From Cucumis sativus (Eukaryota > Streptophyta > Magnoliopsida > Cucurbitales > Cucurbitaceae), in the NCBI RefSeq assembly GCF_000004075.3, contig NC_026657.2, positions 26,568,408-26,632,407 on the forward strand: a DNA stretch of 64,000 nucleotides, in the 5' to 3' direction. Both the position numbers and the translations under genes were made by a program. Under the pieces are notes generated by a model that searched no databases, was not told the DNA's origin, and saw nothing but the letters and a program-made list of their open reading frames with translations. Below, piece after piece: positions 22,092-33,704 of the stretch (position 1 is its first letter; the number at the start of each line of letters is the position of its first letter).

Positions 22092-24239
22092 CTACGGTAG
22101 TAGTGAAGCACTACTGAGCAATTCACATATCACTAAGAGACAAACGACTTATCCTTTTTCGTTCATCTGCCTTTCTCACCATGGATAGGCTATGTGGCTT
22201 TGCACTTCAACCCCTAAGAATACCACGTCATGATGACTGGGATGATAGGCTTTTCGTTTCTCTGTCTTTGAAATTAACACTTCTTTCTCAAATCTACCTC
22301 GAGCGAGGCCAAAATGTCGTCTCGCACATGAGTCTGTGGCTAGACAATGAATTTGGCCCACTTCATTTTGCAGAACTTTTGGATTATCTTCCTCTAAATT
22401 AAAAATTTATTGATCCGAGTATTTTTCAGGCCGAAAAAGGGTAAGGAAGATAATGTTTTTTTATTTAAAAAAAAAAGAAAAAAGAAAAAGGAAAAAATAT
22501 TAATCAAAAGAATGAAAATGATAGCATTTCGTACGGCTGCAATAGCTTTATTTAATTTAAATACGTTTTTTTATTAGTACATTTAAACTTCTACCTAACT
22601 TTAACAACAACAAAAATTGGTCTAATTTTTATTTGATCTTTACATTTAAAATGATATGCTTTTTAAACTTTAGATTTTAACTTTTATTTTAATTTAATTG
22701 TTAATATTTAATAATTAATTTAAAATATAATAAAATTGAGTTTAAATTAAACAGAATTTTAAATTTAAGTTTTAACAATGATAAGAAACCGTGAAACTTA
22801 ATTCAATAATTATTATCTTTTAATTATTTAAAGTAAGTAACGAACTAAAAAGAAAGGTAATATTTAGTAAAAAATCCAAATTAAACCCATAACTAAATTG
22901 AAATAGAATAAATGGTAGTATTTGGAAATTAAACTCAAATTACTAAAAGATTTAAAAGTATAATATTAATAAAAACTCTCAAAATTTCACGAAGAAAATA
23001 TATTTTCTTTAAAGAGTTGACCCCATTATAGAAATAAAATACATCTATGTGTTTTATATGTTACATGACTATCTAGTTTGCTTTATCTAGTTAGCTCTTT
23101 CAATTCTTCTAATGAGACTGTGAAACGTGTCCTACTAGCTCGTTATATAATATGTATAAATTTATTTTAAAAATATATATATGCTTGCATTCATATATAT
23201 ATATATTATATAGCAATGTTGCTAAATGTCTACCGATCCCACTTATATTATTGCATCCCATTACTTATATTTTATTTTCTTGAATGGAAAGGAGAAAGAG
23301 AAAATAAAGAAGAAAAGGAAACCATGTGTTTGATGGTTTGATTTTACTCATTTAAAAAGTAATATAAAATTCTATGTATATATATATATATTATGGGCCT
23401 CCAACTCTTTGATTCCATTTAATTATTTACATTTCTATAGTTTTTATACTTTTATATGGTGGATAATTCATTCACGTGTAGCTCATGTAATATGTAAGAT
23501 ATATAAATGTGTATTGTACTTTAAAATATAATAATTATTATGTACAACAAGTTGTGTAATATAATATTACATTCAAATCTTAAAGTATAATAATGGTCTT
23601 AATTTATAAATCATAAATTTTAGAGTGGTTGCTTTGGTTGTTTCCCCCACTATTTTAATACTTTTAGATGGTCAATTTTTAAGTAAGTCATTTGAGTTTA
23701 ATGTAACAATAATAATGTTTTTCATCCTAATAAAATATATTTACATCAATCATTAATAGATGATATTGTTTTTATTTATTTATGACCAAATAATTGAGGG
23801 AGTTGGAAATTGATTTTCATTTTTATTATAAATAATTAAATTTAACATTTGAAAGATGAAAGAGTAAAGGTTAAAACCAAAAAATATTTACGGTTCTAGA
23901 AACAGAAAATAAAAACCTATGAAACTATCATTGTATTTTCGTAAATTCCAAATTCGATGTTGTTGGTTTTGAATTTTATATTGAATATATGTGCATCTTC
24001 TTCGTATTATCACTTTACTCCTTCATCTTATTCATATGCCTATGATTTCTTTATCTCCTCTTCTATAATTAATTTCTTTTTCATCATATATCACCTTCGG
24101 TGTCATCTTTTTCATAAAGAATATTTTTTTATAATATTCTAAAATATAAGGAAAACACAATACTTGATAACGAACAAAAGATTTTTCTTTTTTTTTATTA
24201 TCAAGTATTGTGTTCTTCTTCTTCTTCTTTCACTATATG
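22092..24239. other. AT-rich intergenic DNA
   Basis: Several TA microsatellites (near 23178-23210 and 23378-23392) and A/T runs are present. Overlapping 60-70-codon open frames on both strands at 22176-22402 have no recognisable similarity. No gene supported. Confidence 0.4.
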
Positions 24240-25830
24240 ATCGTGTAGCAATATTTAAATGATCAGTTGTCTATCCCAGATAGACAGAGATAGACTATTA
24301 TTACTAATAGATCGTTTAGACTAGTACAACCGTACAAGATCATGTACCAATTATATCGTTTAGATTTGGTACAAGACTTTTAGACTGAGTACAAGGGTGC
24401 AATATCGTTTAAACTAGGTACAAGAGCATTTAGTGTGATACCTGTGTTTGAAATAGAAGGATCAATTGGAAATAAGAGATTTGAAGAAGGTGTGTTTTAA
24501 GAAGGATGCATTTGAGGAATTAGGCATTCTAATGGATAGCGTTAAAGCTAGGCAACACGAGGAAAGAGGAAGACGTTTTGGTGCAAGGCGAGAAGAGGCC
24601 AAACATTGTGAGTTAGGAATTTTTGGAAAATTTCATAATTGAACTTAAGTAATGGACCACGTGTAAGGGTTTAAGCTAAGCATGGTCTAAAAAGTTATTT
24701 AACTTACACATATACTACTTCAAATTAGGAAAATTTATGAATGGCTAATCTAATTTTGGAGTAGTATATAAATAGGAGATTAAGACGGAAGAAAATTAGG
24801 GGTGTTACTCTGAGATTTTGTTAAGAAAAGACTAAAGTGTTGGGCTATTGAAGTGCTATCAGGCGAGAAGGGATAAACGTTCTAAAGAAGAAAAATTATT
24901 TTGTGAGTAACTTTTCTAAAGTTGCTTTTTCTATTAAAGTTTCATGTTGTATTTCACGTTAATTTTGATGAGAAGTATGGTTTACAAAGAAAAACTTTGT
25001 GTTATGTTTCAGTTAAAGCTTTATGTTTGATGATTTATGTTATGTTTGTTAGTAAATCATTACTCTTATTCCTTTTAATGAGATAGCTATTATGTGCATA
25101 CAATGAGTAAAGGCAACCATGTAGAAAAGGACTGCATGGCGAAATGAAGCTGACCAATGCTTAAAAGGAGCATATTGAGGTTAGCGGACTGAACAACGAA
25201 AAGTAAACCAAGAAATTCTTCAAGGAATGTTGTTGATGAAAATGTCATCACAGTAGTCTATGCATGGTAATGATTCATGTTCTTGGAGAAAAGAAGATGA
25301 AAGGTTAATATAGGAATTATGATTTATTGAATGAAGCATTGAAGCCTGTTTTACGAAAATAATTTTATATAATTGATTTGTATGCCCAAAGGTTTTCTAA
25401 AGCTATCACTTACTAAGTATTTGACTTATAGTTTTAAGTTTTCTCTTCTCCAAATAACCATACGTTAAGGCCATAGTTAAGGAAGTAAAGGTGAATTGTT
25501 ATGTGTCGAGGCTAAGCACAGTGTTCTAACTTTTACTTCATAGTTTATGTATTAAGGAAGTGTGTAATATGTATGTAGAACACATGTTAAATTAATAAAA
25601 GAAGTTATTTGTTCTACGTTGCGTTGTGAATTAAATTTTTATTGCCTAATGTCTAAGTTTCAAGTTAAGTTACTTGAGTTGGATTAAGCGATCAAGCTAA
25701 AATTCAAGGACTTAAGTTGTGCGTTTTAGCGTTTCATTTGAGGCAATAGGATTGCTCCGGGTGGCATTGCACGCCGTAGTGTAAGGTTTAGGACGCATTG
25801 TGGGGCGGGATGTGATATTTAGACTTATTA
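24240..25830 (+). mobile_element. Probable Ty3/gypsy-type LTR (solo or truncated)
   Basis: The stretch includes a TATA box (GTATATAAATAGG, about 24765), a downstream ACTCTGAGATTTTG leader-like region and TCACTTACTAAG..TTGACTTATAGTTT near 25405. It ends in GGGGCGGGATGTGA near 25805-25818. A GC-rich GCGGGATGTGA end after a long AT-rich body is typical of plant gypsy LTRs. The start boundary and a partner LTR were not located, and no gag-pol coding was seen. Confidence 0.4.
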
Positions 25831-27169
25831 CAACATCGTTTTTTCACGTGTGTGTGACCGATTAATTATGGAGTATTTTTGTTATTTTTCGTTATGGGCT
25901 TGTGAGCTTTTTCCTTTTTCAACACTGTTCTATACGGTGTAAATATTTTCGTCATTTGTTCTATTTATGAAAAAACCCCAAGAATAAAATATAATATAAT
26001 GAATTTAGATATTTTAAATTACCGTTATACTAAAAAATGTAAGTTGGTGGGATATTGCTCTCTCCCACTAGTGGAAACATGAGATTCTAAACCACACTGT
26101 TATGATATCATCATAAATCACTAATCGACCCAAAAGCTTAAACCACTAGTAGTGAGTGAAGGTGAATTTAAGGTGTGTTTAAAATACATTTTCAAATGTT
26201 TAATTTAAAAAATAAGTCATTTTGAAAAGAAAAAAAAACTTGGAGGTTTGACAACTAGGAATGAGCAAGATCGAAAAGTCATGCCAACCGATCAAACAAG
26301 AGTCCACCAGTTTGTGTCAGTTTAAAAATTTTCTAATTCAAAGTTTTTAAAAAATATTTCAAAGAGTTAAATCGACCAACCGACCAACTTTTACTCATCA
26401 ACCAGAACTTCGACCAACCAATAATCACATCTATTATAAATCACTCAACATAACTTTTGAAGTATATTTTAAATATTTTTATCAAAAGTGTTTAAACAAA
26501 ATTGAAATTCTTTTTTCTAAAAAAATGAAACTCTCTTTTTACGACAATCTAAACAGGCCCTTAATTATATATCATTTAACATCCCCATAAAGGTATATAT
26601 AGGAAAATTTCATATAGTAGCATTTTGAGAATATGATATAACAAATATAACACATTGTATTAGAATTTTGCAAATATGGCAAAATTTTCACTTATAAAAA
26701 TATTCTCAATCTTAAATTTGTTATTATTCTTAAACTACCTTCAATATCATATTTTTCTTCCTCTTTTTAACGTCATACTCATTATTTATTTATTCTCTCA
26801 CTTTTTAAAGCCCTAATTATTTGTTTATTCTTATACTAGAAAAATTATTTATTTTTTACGTCTTAATCTTGATTTTAGAATATCAATAGTACAATAATTG
26901 CAATATGAAATATAATGATGGTTGATTAAACTAATTTAACTTCATTTGTGATTTTTTTTTTTTTTTTTTACTTTCTTCGATGTGTATTTTTGAGTTTAAT
27001 CTAATTCCAAATGGTTTTATTTTATTCTTTTACATCGATTTTGTTTTGGTTTTACTTTGTCTCAGTTTTGTACATCAGTGTTGCAATATACTTATATTAT
27101 ATGTATTAGTTGATTAATATACTTGCTACGTGATTTTCCATTTTTTCAAATTTTATGCAGTTCATTAGA
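25831..27169. other. AT-rich intergenic DNA with a dispersed repeat copy
   Basis: Includes a dispersed-repeat segment at 26108-26175 (AAATCACTAATCGACCCAAA and onward) that is shared with 61437-61495, and a T-run near 26950-26969. No gene seen. Confidence 0.4.
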
Positions 27170-27560
27170 GTATCATTAAGTATATCAACGAGGTAACTCA
27201 CAGTATCATTATCAATTATGTCAATAATATATTGTTAAAGCATATTAGTAAAGTGAGTCGTTATCAAGTATATGAATCAAGTTTACAATTGTATATCAAG
27301 TGTATATCAAGTATATAAGTAGGACTTCAAGCATATCAAGTGTATTTAATCAATCAAATGTATAAGTGAAGAATAATAAGTGTATATGCAGTGCATCGGA
27401 GTGTATCAAACATATCATGTACATCAAACATATCAAATTTGTTGAGTGTACTAATGAAGCATAACAAGTTTATTAGCGGTGTATCAAACTTATAAGTGAA
27501 GTCTTTAAGTATATCAAACTATCAAGGCCTAAGGGGTATCAAGTGTATCAAGAAGAATCA
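27170..27560. repeat. Degenerate TATCAAGTG-type minisatellite, left part
   Basis: Units of about 9-12 bp such as TATCAAGTGTA, TATCAAACA and ATAAGTGAAG are strung together without strict periodicity. The same texture resumes at 29375-29520 on the other side of the CACTA element, so the element landed inside the array. Confidence 0.6.
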
Positions 27561-28005
27561 AGTCACTACAATAAAAAGTACCTATTTTGACAGTATATAT
27601 CCCAAATTAAATGAAGCAAAAAAAATTATCACAAAAGGTCAAAATTCGCGTTTTGATGGACAAAACGGAATTTTTTGGATTTCACTTTCCACGACAGTTA
27701 TTTATTGTCACGAAAGATGCAAAAAAATAATTTATTTATTTATTAAAATGATATTCATTTTTAGATGAAATTTATTAAATCACAACTTTCCCCAATTCTT
27801 AAACCCTCAATCAAACTTCACCCTCACTCTTCACTCACAATTTCGACATCCATCCTCAATCCGACCACCACGTCCTGTATCCAAACGTCGACGACCATCT
27901 CCAAACTACGTTCACCGACAATTGTCGCCCACCATGGAAAAACGTTGTTCATCTCCAAATGGGTTCATTAATTTGGAGATCATAGCAATCGAGAAAGAGA
28001 AAAAA

Positions 28006-28142
28006 ATGAAGAGTGGAAGAAAGGTGATGAGATCAGGTGTGGTTTTAGCGGTGGTGGCGGTGTGTTTATTAGGAAGGGTGGTGCCAGGACGAGCACAGGA
28101 AGATAATTTAAAAGAGGTGTGCAGCAATGACTTCGAGAAAGT
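28006..28142 (+). pseudogene. Captured 5' fragment of a lipid-transfer-protein-like gene
   Basis: The ATG at 28006 opens a frame beginning MKSGRKVMRSG, followed by a hydrophobic run (VVLAVVAVCLLG) and small residues. This looks like a secretory signal peptide. Then comes EVCSNDFEKV, reminiscent of the first helix of plant non-specific lipid-transfer / 2S-albumin-like proteins with its first conserved cysteine. The resemblance stops at the edge of the palindrome near 28143, after which the frame runs into unrelated sequence and stops at 28197. The eight-cysteine motif is therefore incomplete. It lies wholly inside the CACTA element, so transposon gene capture is the likely origin. Family assignment is tentative. 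Confidence 0.4.
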
Positions 28143-28576
28143 GGGATGGGAAGAGAAATTAGTTAGGGAATGGCTAACACTCGAGCTTTTCAAGTGACAA
28201 ACAGAAGGAAGATGTAAAAGCTTAATCTCTTGAATTCCTAAACTCTTGATGTGTTGATTTCCATTACGTGTCTGTTGTATGAAGAAACACAAGCACTTTG
28301 GCTTACTTTCTTTTATACCTTCAATCGAATCACAACACTCCTCCATCAGTGTCATTGCTTTCCCCGTATCCGATGGAGGAGTGTTGTGATTCGATTGAAG
28401 GTATAAAAGAAAGTAAGCCAAAGTGCTTGTGTTTCTTCATACAACAGACACATAATGGAAATCAACACATCAAGAGTTTAGGAATTCAAGAGATTAAGCT
28501 TTTACATCTTCCTTCTGTTTGTCACTTGAAAAGCTCGAGTGTTAGCCATTCCCTAACTAATTTCTCTTCCCATCCC
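28143..28576. repeat. Near-perfect palindrome: 205-bp arms, 24-bp spacer
   Basis: The left arm 28143-28347 and right arm 28372-28576 are reverse complements with no length difference. The only substitution noticed is CATTACGTG against the CATTATGTG-equivalent near 28265. The spacer is 28348-28371. The symmetry makes both strands encode nearly the same open frame. A transcript would fold into a hairpin of about 205 bp. Low divergence means recent formation or active homogenisation. Confidence 0.93.
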
Positions 28577-28577
28577 T

Positions 28578-28790
28578 CTTTCTTTTCTTTTCTTTTTTCT
28601 TAAATTTAATTTATTTCTTTTCTTTTCTTTTTTCTTAAATTTAATTTATTTCTTTTCTTTTCTTTTTTCTTAAATTTAATTTATTTCTTTTCTTTTTTTT
28701 TTTCTTAAATTTAATTTATTTCTTTTCTTTTCTTTTTTCTTAAATTTAATTTATTTCTTTTCTTTTCTTTTTTCTTAAATTTAATTTATA
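28578..28790. repeat. 35-bp minisatellite, six copies
   Basis: The anchor TAAATTTAATTTAT recurs at 28601, 28636, 28671, 28706, 28741 and 28776, an exact 35-bp period. Each unit consists of a TTCTTTTCTTTTC-type pyrimidine run followed by the anchor. Copies are almost identical, with one unit altered near 28690-28702. It begins directly at the outer edge of the palindrome. Confidence 0.93.
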
Positions 28791-29374
28791 TTTTCTAGGT
28801 TGCTTAATTATTCGGTAACTATTTTGTTTTTAGTGTTTGGTTTTTTAAAAGTAAGGTTACTTTTTTTTTAATCATGGTTTGAAAATCAATTTCAAGTATA
28901 AAAGTTTCATTCTTGGTCAAACTTCATTAAAGAAAAAATAAAATTTAAAGAACTATTTTTTCTTCTATATTTTGGTTTGGTTTGTATGAAAGAGATTGCT
29001 CTTGCTTCATAAACACTATTCTTTCGTAAAAGTATACACAGTAAATTATTTGCAATTTAACCACTTTGACATTTTCTTGATAGATAAAAAGTGTCATAAT
29101 AAACGAATTCACTATATTTTTATAACTGTCGTTAATATGCAAATGATGACAATTATTTTTTGTCATAAAATAAAATATGTCAGTTATTTGTTGTCATTAA
29201 ATAACAATTAATGACATCTATTTTCTGTTATGAAGAAATTTATTGTGACAGTTTTTGAAAACTGTCATGGAAAGACTATCCACAACAGACGATACTATGA
29301 CTGTAAATATCTGTCATAGATTTTGTTCGCGACAAAAAATAACTATCGTTGTAGACAATTTTGTTGTAGTGAGT

Positions 29375-29520
29375 GTAACGATGAGTATTATTATGTGTAT
29401 CAGGATATTTCAGGTGTGTAATAAAAAGTATCAGGGGTAAAAAAGAGTATCAGGTGCATCAAGTGTATCAATCAAACATATCAAGTCTATTAAGAAGTAT
29501 CAGGTGTATCAAACGTACAG
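29375..29520. repeat. Degenerate TATCAGGTG-type minisatellite, right part
   Basis: Units such as TATCAGGTGTA, GTATCAATCA and TATCAGGGGTA continue the array seen before the CACTA element. Confidence 0.55.
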
Positions 29521-31609
29521 TAGTAATGAGGCATTTATGATATTTGTGACATTGTGGGCTAACTTTGTTTTTGTCATTTTTGCAAATAATAAAGTGTGCG
29601 GGTTATAGATTTAATTATAGACTTAATTATAATTGTTTTCATCATTTTTCCAAATTAATCCTAAACTTTGATCAATAATAATTTTTAAATTTGTAGCAGT
29701 TTAATCTATAAATTTTAATAAACAAACAAATTTAGTCTCTGTTAATGTGAAATTTGCACCAATTTAGTGGTCATTGTCATAAAGTTTTTATCAAGTTAAT
29801 TTTAAATTTTTATTAAAAACCAACTTACTTTCTATGGGTTATAAATAAATTCGATTCTCAAATAGTTAATAAAAGATTTTATTAAATTATAATAATAATT
29901 AACTAAATTATTGCTAGAAAGTATATGAACTAATTAAATTATTAGTTTTTATTAGAAGTCAGAAATTAAATTGTTACTACTTTGAAAGTTGATAAACAAT
30001 GAATGGTTCTTAGACCATTAAAATTAAAAGTGATTGTGTAATAATCTTAACCACTTTGATGTTTGATAAATTTGATTGTGAATTAATCTGTTAAAATCAT
30101 TTTTAAAATTCTAATGATAATTCCCAAACATTTTAAATGAGTTCCATATTAGCTTTAAAAAGTAGAGATTTCTATACTTTTAGGTTGATGTTCATTATCA
30201 TGTCACCAATATTAATTTCTTTCAATAATTTAAATAACATAAATTCATGTTGAAAAGATGTGTAATCTATCATTTCAAAAATAAATTCCATTGATAACAC
30301 AACAATTTAGTATTATCAACCAAACACTAAACTTACTTTTTTAGGCTTCAAACTCAAATTAATTAAAAAGTAGGTTCAATGGTTGTTAGAAATTATTTTA
30401 AAAGTTGAAACAATTTCAAACTATGCCTAAATCATTACTAACTATTAAGATAAAAAATGTTATTTTCCATATAAACGGTAGGACAAAAATATTTGGTAAC
30501 CTAAAAAGCTTGATAGTGAGTTGTAGGTTTAAAAAAAGGGTTTATTAAAAAATAGAACAAATTCCAAAAATATTTACACAATATTAAACAATTTTGAGAG
30601 AAAAAAAGCCTACAAGTCCATAACGCGAATATCGATGTATTTTTTAGTCAACAAAGATTTTACCAATTTTGTGTATCACATTTTTTTCACATTTGATGAT
30701 GGAATTGATATAAATTCCTTCACTGCTTTGCTTATTGAAATTCTTTTCTTGGATGGTTTCTGTGATATATTGATGATTCTTTGTAGTAAAAACATCGCTC
30801 TTAAATTTGATTTTATAGGAGATACGTGTTTGTTTTGTCTACCATCCTATTCACTATTGTTGTTTACGATATTTTTCTAATGTGAATCTATAATTTTTCT
30901 TCATGGTTAGCTATGTGATTTTGGTAGCTTACAACGTGTTTGATGAAATGCCTCAATGAAGCATTTTGTTGATTTTTATTTGTTTTTTGTTCGTTTGAAT
31001 TAGGAAATCAAGGCCAAGGAAGATTTCATGGCTATGAGCTGAAGTTTTGAGAAAAAGAGAATGAAAAATGAAATGTGAGATTTTAAACTTTGATAATGTG
31101 TAGGGTCTTTATGTTTATGTCTATGCATTTGCCAAGTGAATTTGAGTACTTTTGATTTTTCTATTAATCTTTTGTTTATGGTTGCTATTGAGTTGTATCG
31201 TAATTGCATGATAGTCATAGCATAAACAAACTATATGTATAAACTTGAACACAAGTATTTGTTATCTAACTCATTACTAAATTGTTGTAATTTTGTTACT
31301 CTTGATTTACTAATGATTGAAGATTAAAAAAAAATTATGAACGTTTTCACTATGAGCAAGAAATAAACTCTTTACGTTGCTAATGAACTTATCTTGATTT
31401 ATAGAAAGCTCTGATAAACCATCAATTTAAGCAATTATTTTGACCTTGTTATAGTCGTGAATTCTAACAACTAATGAAACAAGCTCCAGTTAGTGGGGAG
31501 AGAGATTTAAAGTAATATATACACATTTGTGCAATTCTCTGGTGTTACCTCTGATTATGTGGTAAGTTGTTAACTTATGGGAATGATGCAGTTTTTTATT
31601 TTATGCAAG
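29521..31609. other. AT-rich intergenic DNA
   Basis: No domain was recognised. Open frames around 30635-30880 and 31000-31218 lack similarity to anything I can name. Confidence 0.35.
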
Positions 31610-32000
31610 CAGGTATCTGGGCAAGACAAGTCTTCACCTACTAACAGTGCAATCACTTCATCATCAAATGTATCTCATAAATCAAGGTATCTGGGTAATG
31701 GTTTAGAACAAAAATTTATTTCTTTTATCCTTCAGCGCTTCTTTGCAATGGTTTAGTTAACCAATATAATGGGTATGGATCACATTTGGATAACTACAAT
31801 AAAAAATACAGTCAGAGATATCATGGAGCAACTTTGGATAGCTTTAAGCAACCTAAATCACGCCGCCATGAAATAAATGTAATGCATGCCATGCTTGAAG
31901 TTTCAAGATGCAAACATTTGGTGATCAGTCTAGTGGAAGTTCTGCTATCAGAGGATCATTATATTGGTTTCTATCAAAATCCAAAATTCTAAACCCCTTC
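31610..32000 (+). pseudogene. Unrecognised gene fragment (protein-like, frame-disrupted)
   Basis: A segment after a plausible acceptor at 31612 encodes VSGQDKSSPTNSAITSSSNV, and a second block from about 31745 encodes a polar stretch with YSQRYHGATLDSFKQPKSRR. Beyond about 31905 the more protein-like reading (FGDQSSGSSAIRGSLYW) lies in another frame. Base composition is less AT-rich than the surroundings. I could not assign it to a family. It looks like a relic of a spliced gene, or real exons not resolved by eye. Confidence 0.3.
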
Positions 32001-33259
32001 TCTCTTATTTACTCTTCTTTATTCATAATATGAATTTGTTACTTTATTTCTACCTTTTTATTGGTTCTGAAATCTGTATTTGATGTAATACATACACATT
32101 TGTTTCTCTGTGTATAATAAAATGATCTTCTTTGGCTGCCTTGTAAGATTTGGTATTACTTTCATATAGGCGTATAACTATAGTTTGCAAGCAGTGTTGA
32201 GATCAAAATATGATTCCAATCTTATGTTTTTTATAACTTTTTTTTTTTTACAATATGTGAAATGGATAAGTCAAACGCAGAAAATACGATTAGTAAGTGA
32301 TCCAGTGATAGCATAGACAAAAAGACGTGTAGGATTGTATTTAATTCAAAACTCATAAGAACAGTTTACATTCGAGTGAATTTATTAACTATTGAAGTTG
32401 TATGGAAAATAACATTGATTTAAATCAATATGCTTTGTTCTAAACACTAGAATAAAAACAGCTGCATGACATCCAAATACACATTTCACCCTTATTAGTA
32501 CTCCTCCATCATGAATTTTTAATGGCAAAGACGTAGAAACCACATCAAACACACTCATAAAACAAAAGATAAGTCTACAACACAAATATTATCAAATATT
32601 GTTTAGGGGACAATATATCGATAATAGTCTCAAAGATGGATGGTTCAACTCAATCGTCCAATCTTTACAATTGTTAGGAAAAATCCAAAGCCTATAAACT
32701 AGTCTTATACATCTAGTACAGTAAAAATTTAGCATTACAAACAAAACAACATCAAAGAGCTTTTAGCAATTGCAACTTATCTGTCAATTACTCGCCACGA
32801 CTTTCAATCTGCAATGATGATGATTATTAAATCAACAATAAACCATATACCATCAGGGATATTTAAAAACCACCACACTCATACTCAATGCCTTTCAAGT
32901 TGTAACTTTATTTAAGAAAGTTGGACAATTGTAATAAAGTAAAGTAAATGTGATTTCCATCCAAATTCAGCAGCTCCTTTTCACATTAATAAAGTTTATA
33001 TTAATTGGAAATGAAACCAACATCACACCAGAATGCTTGAATTCACCCTCGGGAGTACTAATAAGAGGAAAAATCTAACCATTTAATAAAAACGTTAGAG
33101 TACGCCTTCGTTTCTTTCGATGTGCAAACTTGATGCATCAAAAGGTAGAAAAAATCAACAATATGTAAGTCTGCTGGCAAGTTGGCAGCTCATCGAAGTG
33201 CTTATTCTTCTTTGATTAGGGGAAAAAGTGCTTCTTCTTAATCAAACAACCACAGGGCA
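32001..33259. other. Intergenic / 3' flank of the FMC1-like gene
   Basis: No other coding region was recognised. The high-coordinate end probably holds the 3' untranslated region of the minus-strand gene. Confidence 0.35.
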
Positions 33260-33698
33260 TCAGGGTTGATAGACCTCGGGAAGTGAAAGCCCCACACTTG
33301 CTGCAGACTTGCCCAATACTCGCTTCATTTCATCTGATCGATCAACAGCAATGTTGTACGAGAACAGCAAGTCCTGTGCATCACAGCCCATGTCAATTAC
33401 AATTGAAAACAAAGATCAAATGAGGAAGAAAGAAAAGTTTGTTTCTTTGTGATCTGAGCTGAGAGTGAAGTACTATTGCCTTTTGATGGTGCACACTGTT
33501 AAGTAGAAATGTGTAATCCCGAGCAAGCTTGATTTCCTGTTGAATAGAGTGGGGTTTTGAAAGTATGGATTTATCTCTGAACTTTTGAGCCACATAGTCC
33601 ACAAAATGCTTCTTGCTCTCTTCCTTTCCAACATGTTTCTTTACAGCTTTGAGAAGCTGGCGATAGACCTTAGCTACCTGCAAAGCTTCTGAATTCAT
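33260..33698 (-). CDS. FMC1-like LYR-superfamily mitochondrial protein (two exons)
   Basis: Exon 1 is 33480-33698 and exon 2 is 33260-33373 on the minus strand, giving 110 residues. The start is the ATG at 33698; the codon two positions earlier is TTG. FMC1 and related LYR-type proteins are small mitochondrial helical proteins; FMC1 assists assembly of the F1 sector of ATP synthase. The protein reads VYRQLLKAVKKHVGKEES near the N-terminus, a central helix with LARDYTFLLNSVHHQK, and a C-terminal SAASVGLSLPEVYQP. These match the length and the conserved GL.LP ending of FMC1 homologues (human protein 113 residues). The intron has a GC donor (AAG|GCAATA) and a TGCACAG acceptor, phase 0. An in-frame GT donor 6 bp downstream (AATA|GTACTT) would add two residues but fits the consensus worse. 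Function is inferred from family resemblance. Confidence 0.75.
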
Positions 33699-33704
33699 TT
33701 TCAA

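Larger units (their letters stand above)
27564..29371. mobile_element. Complete non-autonomous CACTA (En/Spm) element, 1,808 bp
   Basis: The left end is CACTACAATAAAA and the right end is TTTTGTTGTAGTG, whose reverse complement is CACTACAACAAAA: 12 of 13 bases match. The flanking trinucleotide AGT is present at 27561-27563 and again at 29372-29374, the 3-bp target duplication expected for CACTA elements. Subterminal regions carry repeated TGTCA/TGACA motifs in both orientations (for example around 27588, 29090, 29123, 29180, 29250, 29260 and 29313), which resemble transposase-binding repeats. There is no TNPD-like transposase. The interior holds a gene-like fragment, a large palindrome and a minisatellite. 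Boundaries are seen directly; non-autonomous status follows from the absence of transposase coding. Confidence 0.88.

Noticed and set aside
27912..28421. 169-codon minus-strand open frame and its 101-codon plus-strand twin at 28298-28603
   Set aside because: Their shared sequence is produced by the palindrome; neither resembles a known protein, so they are a by-product of symmetry.
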